Below, in pieces: positions 46,076-51,342 of a DNA stretch of 51,342 nucleotides. The DNA is from Variovorax sp. KK3 (GTDB lineage: Bacteria > Pseudomonadota > Gammaproteobacteria > Burkholderiales > Burkholderiaceae_C): contig NZ_LYVO01000047.1 of assembly GCF_001984055.1 (NCBI RefSeq), positions 1 through 51,342 of the forward strand, read 5' to 3'. The position numbers were made by a program, and so were the translations under genes. The notes under the pieces are model-generated. The model was not told where the DNA came from, made no database searches, and saw only the letters and a list, made by a program, of their open reading frames with translations. Position 1 is the stretch's first letter. The number at the start of each line of letters is the position of its first letter.

Positions 46076-47464
46076 ATGGCCAGCGCCCTCACCGAAAAAT
46101 TCTCACGCCTCGTCAAGCAGGTCAGCGGCCAGGCCCGCATCACCGAGAGCAACGTCCAGGACATGCTGCGCGAGGTGCGCATGGCGCTGCTCGAGGCCGA
46201 TGTCGCGCTGCCCGTGGTGCGCGACTTCGTCGCCCGCGTCAAGGAAAAAGCGCTCGGCCAGGAAGTGCTGGGCTCCCTCAAGCCGGGCCAGGCGCTGGTG
46301 GGCATCGTTAACCGCGAGCTCGCCGCCACCATGGGCGAAGGCGTGGCCGACATCAACCTCGTGGCCCAGCCGCCCGCCGTCATCCTGATGGCCGGCCTGC
46401 AGGGTGCGGGCAAGACCACCACCACCGCGAAGCTGGCCAAGCACCTGATCGAGAGGCGCAAGAAGAAGGTGCTGACGGTGTCGGGCGACGTCTACCGGCC
46501 GGCCGCCATCGAGCAGCTCAAGACGGTGACGAAGCAGGCGGGTGCCGAATGGTTCCCGAGCACGCCGGACCAGAAGCCGCTCGACATCGCCAGGGCTGCG
46601 CTCGACCACGCCAAGCGCCATTTCTTCGACGTGCTGCTGGTCGACACGGCCGGCCGCCTCGCCATCGACGAGGTGCTGATGGCCGAGATCCAGCAATTGC
46701 ATGGCGCGCTGAATCCGGTCGAGACCTTGTTCGTGGTCGATGCGATGCAGGGCCAGGACGCGATCAACACGGCCAAGGCCTTCAAGGAGGCGCTGCCGCT
46801 CACCGGCATCATCCTGACCAAGACCGACGGTGACTCGCGCGGCGGCGCTGCGTTGTCGGTGCGGCAGGTCACCGGCGTGCCGATCAAGTTCGCGGGTGTC
46901 AGCGAAAAGATCGACGGGCTGGAGGTCTTCGATGCCGAGCGCCATGCCGGCCGCATCCTGGGCATGGGCGACATCGTGGCGCTGGTCGAACAGGTCACGG
47001 CCGGCGTCGACGTGGCGGCGGCGCAGAAGCTCGCCGCCAAGGTCAAGAGCGGTGCGGGCTTCGACCTCAACGACTTCCTTGGCCAGCTGCAGCAGATGAA
47101 GCAGATGGGCGGCCTGTCGAGCATCATGGACAAGCTGCCTGCCCAGATGGCCGCCAAGGCGACCGAAGCCGACATGACCCGCGCCGAGCGCGACATCCGC
47201 CGCAAGGAAGGCATCATCAACAGCATGACGCCGCTGGAGCGCCGCAAGCCCGAACTGCTCAAGGCCACGCGCAAGCGCCGCATCGCGGCGGGTGCCGGTG
47301 TGCAGGTTCAGGAGGTCAATCGCCTGCTGAACGAGTTCGAGCAGATGCAGACGATGATGAAGAAGATGAAGGGCGGCGGCCTCATGAAGATGATGAAGCG
47401 GATGGGGGGCATGAAGGGCATGCCGGGGATGGGCGGAGGCGGCGGCGGGATGCCGCGCTTCTGA
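46076..47464 (+). CDS. ffh: signal recognition particle protein Ffh
   Basis: This 462-residue SRP GTPase has the N domain (residues 1-85), the G domain with GLQGAGKTTTTAKLA, DTAGRL and TKTDGDSRGGAAL, and the methionine-rich M domain (KQMGGLSSIMDKLP, then the Gly/Met tail) that binds 4.5S RNA and signal peptides. The ATG at 46076 gives the normal MASALTEKFSRLVKQ start. A strong terminator follows. Confidence 0.97.
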   Translation: MASALTEKFSRLVKQVSGQARITESNVQDMLREVRMALLEADVALPVVRDFVARVKEKALGQEVLGSLKPGQALVGIVNRELAATMGEGVADINLVAQPPAVILMAGLQGAGKTTTTAKLAKHLIERRKKKVLTVSGDVYRPAAIEQLKTVTKQAGAEWFPSTPDQKPLDIARAALDHAKRHFFDVLLVDTAGRLAIDEVLMAEIQQLHGALNPVETLFVVDAMQGQDAINTAKAFKEALPLTGIILTKTDGDSRGGAALSVRQVTGVPIKFAGVSEKIDGLEVFDAERHAGRILGMGDIVALVEQVTAGVDVAAAQKLAAKVKSGAGFDLNDFLGQLQQMKQMGGLSSIMDKLPAQMAAKATEADMTRAERDIRRKEGIINSMTPLERRKPELLKATRKRRIAAGAGVQVQEVNRLLNEFEQMQTMMKKMKGGGLMKMMKRMGGMKGMPGMGGGGGGMPRF

Positions 47465-47473
47465 GCGCCCATA

Positions 47474-47500
47474 AAAAAAGCCCGCTCAGCGGGCTTTTTT
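47474..47500. terminator. bidirectional terminator after ffh
   Basis: AAAAAAGCCCGCT and AGCGGGCTTTTTT form a long symmetrical stem with T runs in both directions. It lies between convergent ffh and opgH. Confidence 0.93.
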
Positions 47501-47515
47501 GTGGGCGAGGGAGCG

Positions 47516-49507
47516 TCAAGCTCTGGCCAGGCGCACCGCGTGCATCCAGGCCCTGCGCAGCACGGCCGGCGAACGCGACTCTTCCGGAATCAGCAGGAAG
47601 CCACGGTCGCGCAGCGAGTTGCCGAGCGCGATCTGGCTGGTCAGCACCGTCAGCGGGATCGCCAGCAGCAGCGGCAGGCCAACCGGCATCAACCAGGTCA
47701 GGGCGCTGGCATCGATCATCGCGATGCCCACCGCCAAGGCGGCGATCACCAGCGTCATCGGTGCGAGCTGCGTGAAGGCGATGCGCCACGGCACGGCAGC
47801 TGCTTCCCGCGGAGGCGACTTCCATTCCAGCTTGATGCCGGTGAGCGCGACCACCACGAACAGCGAGTGAGCCAGCATGCGAACCGGCGCCTGGATGATG
47901 GCGAGCGCGCTTTCGAGTGCGGCGCTCTTGATCAGGCCGCCGACGCCGCCGTACTGGCGCTGCTCCTTGCGCATGACCACGGCCACCAGGCCCAGGATGC
48001 GAGGCAGGAACAACAGGCACAGGGTCCACAGCCACAGGCCGGCCAGTTCCATCGGCATCACCATCCAGTTGGCGATCAGGCTCGAGCCGCTCAGCCACAG
48101 GGCGGTGCCCAGGGTCAGGAAGGCCAGCCACAGCGGTGCCGAGACGTAGGCCATGGTGCCGGTGACGAACATCGCGCGGTGCACCGGATGCAGGCCGGGT
48201 TCGGCCATCAGGCGGGCGTTCTGCAGGTTGCCCTGGCACCAGCGGCGGTCGCGCTGCAGTTCGGCCAGCAGGTCCGGCGGTTGCTGTTCATAGCTGCCGA
48301 CCAGGTCGGCGACCAGCCACACGTGGTAGCCGGCACGGCGCATCAGCGCGGCTTCGACGAAGTCGTGCGACATGATGCCGCCGGCGAAGCCGCCCTTGCC
48401 GCGGATCGGCGCCAGTGCGCAATGCTGCATGAAGGGCTCGACGCGGATGATCGCGTTGTGGCCCCAGTAGTGGGACTCGCCGAGTTGCCAGAACTGCATG
48501 CCCAGCGTGAACAGGCGGCCCGTCACGCGCGATGCGAACTGCTGGGCGCGGGCGTGCAGCGTCACGTGTCCGATGGCCTGGGTGGCGGTCTGGATCACGC
48601 CGGCCGTCGGGTTGGCTTCCATCAGCTTGACCATCGAGGTCAGGCAGTCGCCGCTCATCACGCTGTCGGCGTCGAGCACCACCATGTAGCGGTAGTCCTT
48701 GCCCCAGCGGCGGCAGAAGTCGGCCACGTTGCCGGCCTTGCGGTGCGTGCGGCGGGTGCGCAGGCGGTAGTACACCTCGACCTGCGGCTGGTTCGGGCTG
48801 TCGGCCAGCGCGGCGCGCAGTTCTTCCCAGGCCTTGCGCTCGGCGGCGGCCGTCTCGGGGTTGTAGCTGTCGGACAGCACGAACACGTCGAACTGCTTCG
48901 CATGGCCGGTCGACGCCACCGATTCGCAGGTGGCACGCAAGCCGGCGAACACGGTCGCCACGTCTTCGTTGCAGATCGGCATGATGATCGCCGTGCGCGC
49001 TTCCGGGTTCATCGGGTGGTGCGCCACTTGCTTTGCCGACAGCGCGTGCTTGTCACCGCGAACGGACACGTAGAAGCCCATGAGCGCGGTCACGAAGCCG
49101 GTCACGACCCAGCCGGAGAGCAAGCCGTAGAGGCCGATCTGGCCGTACTCGAGCCACAAGTTGTTGTAGTCGGGCTGCACGCCGGCGAACAGTGTGGACG
49201 CGACGATCGTGCTGAACACCGTCAGGGCCATGAAGGCGAGGCGGCGTTGCTGGGCAGCACGTTGCCAAGCCTGCGTCGGCCGGGGCGCGGGCGACGCGTC
49301 GGCGCCGGCCTTGCCGGCGCCGAGCTTGACCAGCATGGCGGTGCCGATGCTGTTCCAGAAGCCGCGCCAGGGGCGGGGCGTCATCGAGCCGCGGTTGATG
49401 GGAGGCGCCGTGACCGAATTGGGGTGACGCTCCTCGCGCAGCACGCTGCGGTGGGAGAAATCGGCCTCGGTCAGGACGTTGAGTTGGGAGAAGTCGTTGG
49501 GCTTCAT
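47516..49507 (-). CDS. opgH: glucans biosynthesis glucosyltransferase OpgH
   Basis: This 663-residue membrane glycosyltransferase makes the backbone of osmoregulated periplasmic glucans. It has N-terminal membrane helices (FMALTVFSTIVASTLFAG), a family-2 catalytic domain with IIMPICNEDVATV, LDADSVMSGD and QRDRRWCQGN, and several C-terminal helices. It is shorter than E. coli OpgH (847) mainly at the N-terminus. The ATG at 49507 gives MKPNDFSQLNVLTEAD. opgG, its usual partner, is not next to it. Confidence 0.93.
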   Translation of the reverse strand: MKPNDFSQLNVLTEADFSHRSVLREERHPNSVTAPPINRGSMTPRPWRGFWNSIGTAMLVKLGAGKAGADASPAPRPTQAWQRAAQQRRLAFMALTVFSTIVASTLFAGVQPDYNNLWLEYGQIGLYGLLSGWVVTGFVTALMGFYVSVRGDKHALSAKQVAHHPMNPEARTAIIMPICNEDVATVFAGLRATCESVASTGHAKQFDVFVLSDSYNPETAAAERKAWEELRAALADSPNQPQVEVYYRLRTRRTHRKAGNVADFCRRWGKDYRYMVVLDADSVMSGDCLTSMVKLMEANPTAGVIQTATQAIGHVTLHARAQQFASRVTGRLFTLGMQFWQLGESHYWGHNAIIRVEPFMQHCALAPIRGKGGFAGGIMSHDFVEAALMRRAGYHVWLVADLVGSYEQQPPDLLAELQRDRRWCQGNLQNARLMAEPGLHPVHRAMFVTGTMAYVSAPLWLAFLTLGTALWLSGSSLIANWMVMPMELAGLWLWTLCLLFLPRILGLVAVVMRKEQRQYGGVGGLIKSAALESALAIIQAPVRMLAHSLFVVVALTGIKLEWKSPPREAAAVPWRIAFTQLAPMTLVIAALAVGIAMIDASALTWLMPVGLPLLLAIPLTVLTSQIALGNSLRDRGFLLIPEESRSPAVLRRAWMHAVRLARA

Positions 49508-49902
49508 GGCAATTTGCTGGCTGTTTCTCAACGTTGTTTGTCGGAGGCGGTGTCGCCAATGGCCGGAAAGCGCTTGAAGACGCAGTCCGGTGCCGCGCCG
49601 CCGCCATGGGCCAGCGCCGACGACGGGTGCCCCGCGGTGCGCGACCGCGAGAGGGAAAACTGCTTTTGACGCAGGCCGTCGCGCTGCGGACGCAGTGCGA
49701 AAGATGGGCTGGTGATAGCTGTCATGCCAGTACAAGGGCAAACCCTGTGCCAGGCCTGAAAAGCGCTTTTAAATCAAAGGCTTACGGCAATTTGAGCATT
49801 GTCGGCGCGATTTTTTGAGGTCCAAAGGCCTCAAAACCCCCGAATTTGTCGCCGAATCCCGACACGCTCGGTAAACGGCAGGTCAATTTCCAATGAAATC
49901 AA
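49508..49902. other. 395-nt spacer upstream of opgH
   Basis: It holds a possible small ORF (49528-49725) and two inverted repeats: the 12-bp palindrome AAAAGCGCTTTT (49759-49770) and TTTTGAGG/CCTCAAAA (49813-49820 and 49829-49836). The stretch 49740-49900 is A/T-richer than its surroundings and probably carries the opgH promoter; no single -35/-10 pair stands out. Confidence 0.5.
49528..49725 (-). CDS. possible small protein upstream of opgH
   Basis: A 65-codon ORF ends 20 nt before the opgH start. Third positions are G/C-rich, which hints at coding, but there is no clear ribosome site and I recognise no domain. It begins MTAITSPSFALRPQRDGLRQ and contains one Cys. It could equally be the opgH leader. 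Confidence 0.3.
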   Translation of the reverse strand: MTAITSPSFALRPQRDGLRQKQFSLSRSRTAGHPSSALAHGGGAAPDCVFKRFPAIGDTASDKQR

Positions 49903-51327
49903 CTACTTAGGCTCGTCGCCGGGCGGCGACACGCCAGCGCCGGCCAGCGACACGTCGGCCTTGAAGTGGCCCGGGGTGAGCCCATGCTTCTGCAGCAGGC
50001 GGTAGAACTCCGTGCGATTGCGGTCCGCCAGCCGCGACGCGTCGGCCACGTTGCCGTCGGTCAGCTTGAGCAGGCCGACCAGGTATTCGCGCTCGAAGCG
50101 CTGCTTGGCATCGGCATAGGTCTGGACCTCGACGCTCGGCGAGCGCAGCGCCCGCTGCACCAGCGCCAACGGGATCAACGGCGAGCTCGAGAGCGCGCAC
50201 ACCTGCTCGACCACATTGAAGAGCTGCCGCACGTTGCCCGGCCAGGGCGCAGTGGTCAGCGCTTTCAAAGCTTCCGGCGCGAAGCCCGAAAGGCGCTTGT
50301 TGTACTTGCTGGACAGCCGGTTCAGGAAGTGATTGGCCAGCAGCGGGATGTCCTCGCGCCGCGCCGACAGCGGCGGCAGGTTCAGCGTGACCACGTTGAG
50401 GCGGTAATACAGGTCCTCGCGGAACTGCCCTGCCTCCATCGCGGCGTCGAGATCGCGGTGGGTGGCGGAAATGATCCGCACGTCGACCGCGATCGACTGC
50501 GTGGCACCCACCGGCCGCACGGCGTGCTCCTGCAGCACCCGCAGCAGCTTGACCTGCAGCGCCGGCGGCATGTCGCCGATTTCGTCGAGCAGCAGGGTGC
50601 CGCCGTCGGCCTGCTGGAACAGTCCCTTGTGGTTGGCCACGGCGTCCGTGAAGGCGCCCTTCATGTGGCCGAACAGTTCCGATTCGAGCAGCGCTTCGGG
50701 AATGGCACCGCAGTTCACCCCCACGAAGGGCTTGGCCGCGCGTGCGCTGGCCTTGTGGATGGCGCGGGCCAGCATTTCCTTGCCGGCGCCGCTGTCGCCG
50801 CGCAGCAGCACGCTCGCATCCGACTGCGCGACCATGCGCGCCTCGGCCAGCACCTCGGCCATGCGGTTGCTGCGGCTGACGATCTCGGAACGCCAGCTCT
50901 CGTCGCTGCTCTTGCCGGCGCTGGGCGGCGGTGCGCCGAGCGCGAGCGCCTGCGAGATCTTCTCGAGCAGCTCGCGTGCGTCGTAGGGCTTGGTCAGGTA
51001 GGTGAAGACGCCGCGCGCCGTGGCCTCGACCGCGTCGGGAATGGTGCCGTGCGCGGTCAGCAGGATCACCGGCAACGTCGGATGGCGCTTGCGGATCTCG
51101 TCGAAGAGCTGCAGGCCGTCGCGTCCCGGCAGGCGCACGTCGCTGAGCACCAGCTGCGGATGCTCGATCTCGAGCTGCGTGAGCGCCGATTCGGCCGAGG
51201 TCACGGCCGTGACCTGGTAGCCGGCCGCGTTGAGGCGCATCGACAGCAGCCGCAGCATGTCGGCATCGTCGTCCACCACCAGCAGGCGGGGGCCGGAGGG
51301 CTCGGTGGACTTGGCGGCGGGGCTCAT
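49903..51327 (-). CDS. glrR: sigma-54 response regulator, GlrR/QseF type
   Basis: This 474-residue regulator has a receiver domain (LLVVDDDADMLRLL; phospho-Asp in VLSDVRLPGRDG), an AAA+ core with GDSGAGKE and TLLLDEIGDMP, and a C-terminal helix-turn-helix (DGNVADASRLADRNRTEFYRLL). It resembles GlrR/QseF, which senses envelope state through a GlrK kinase; that kinase gene would lie just beyond the window. The sigma-54 contact loop reads GAFTDA instead of GAFTGA. The start ATG at 51327 gives MSPAAKSTEPSGPRLL. Confidence 0.88.
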   Translation of the reverse strand: MSPAAKSTEPSGPRLLVVDDDADMLRLLSMRLNAAGYQVTAVTSAESALTQLEIEHPQLVLSDVRLPGRDGLQLFDEIRKRHPTLPVILLTAHGTIPDAVEATARGVFTYLTKPYDARELLEKISQALALGAPPPSAGKSSDESWRSEIVSRSNRMAEVLAEARMVAQSDASVLLRGDSGAGKEMLARAIHKASARAAKPFVGVNCGAIPEALLESELFGHMKGAFTDAVANHKGLFQQADGGTLLLDEIGDMPPALQVKLLRVLQEHAVRPVGATQSIAVDVRIISATHRDLDAAMEAGQFREDLYYRLNVVTLNLPPLSARREDIPLLANHFLNRLSSKYNKRLSGFAPEALKALTTAPWPGNVRQLFNVVEQVCALSSSPLIPLALVQRALRSPSVEVQTYADAKQRFEREYLVGLLKLTDGNVADASRLADRNRTEFYRLLQKHGLTPGHFKADVSLAGAGVSPPGDEPK

Positions 51328-51342
51328 TGGGCGGGCTTGGGC

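Noticed and set aside
47501..49669. Open frame of 722 codons opposite opgH
   Set aside because: His/Arg/Gln-rich translation without domains; OpgH on the other strand is clear.
49813..49836. Terminator at TTTTGAGG/CCTCAAAA
   Set aside because: No T run follows the stem on either strand; more like an operator or leader element.

Overview
The window is dense, high-GC chromosomal DNA of a betaproteobacterium, most likely a Comamonadaceae member close to Variovorax, Acidovorax or Polaromonas. Pointers are the murC-ddl-ftsQ-ftsA-ftsZ-lpxC order, a lysine/alanine repeat histone H1-like protein (AKKAPAKK units), the ffh-ccsA-pilS-pilR-ampD-nrdA-nrdB neighbourhood, accB-accC-prmA followed by a zinc-ribbon protein, and strong G/C bias at third codon positions. 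The genus is inference. No insertion sequence, phage or CRISPR array was seen; the only sign of turnover is a decayed VapBC-type toxin-antitoxin pair.

Layout. 1-5878: distal end of the division and cell-wall cluster, then lpxC and a small membrane protein. 5942-13143: a stress/membrane-remodelling island with an ECF sigma factor, its ChrR-type zinc anti-sigma, two cyclopropane-synthase-family methyltransferases, an FAD amine-oxidase-like protein, and DUF1365, DUF1295 and DUF2177 proteins. Four transcription units here share a promoter-like motif (TGATCC-like, then CGTA at one fixed distance), so the sigma factor and its probable regulon can be read together. 13284-13687: toxin-antitoxin remnant. 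13716-16114: ruvC, a CdsA-like cytidylyltransferase and a PlsC-like acyltransferase. 16220-17914: tRNA-Gly and an FeS-type photolyase/cryptochrome. 17919-23217: mtgA, aroE, a TonB-like protein, an RNB ribonuclease and a YqiA-like esterase, all on the minus strand. 23307-27288: rodA, tldD and aroG; aroG is preceded by a 23-codon leader peptide packed with Phe/Tyr/Trp and an attenuator terminator. 27319-30424: a cupin-like protein, mpl, an unrecognised protein and a TlpA-type thioredoxin. 30548-35677: accB, accC, prmA, a DUF3426 protein and a PfkB kinase. 35733-40863: histone-like protein, nrdB and nrdA with two NrdR boxes. 41095-45987: ampD, pilR, pilS, a small zinc-finger-like protein and a CcsA-like protein. 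46076-51327: ffh, opgH and a sigma-54 response regulator.

How the genes work together. Most of the window is envelope biology: peptidoglycan precursor synthesis (murC, ddl), division (ftsQAZ), elongation (rodA, mtgA), recycling (mpl, ampD), lipid A (lpxC), phospholipid synthesis (PlsC-like, CdsA-like), fatty acid initiation (accBC) and periplasmic glucans (opgH). The sigma/ChrR island resembles the singlet-oxygen (RpoE-ChrR) response described in Rhodobacter, in which fatty acyl chains of membrane phospholipids are modified.

A second theme is transcription architecture. At least twelve start codons lie only 5-9 nt downstream of a -10-like hexamer (TAGAAT, TACAAT, GATAAT and similar), which implies leaderless or nearly leaderless mRNAs as a common mode in this genome.
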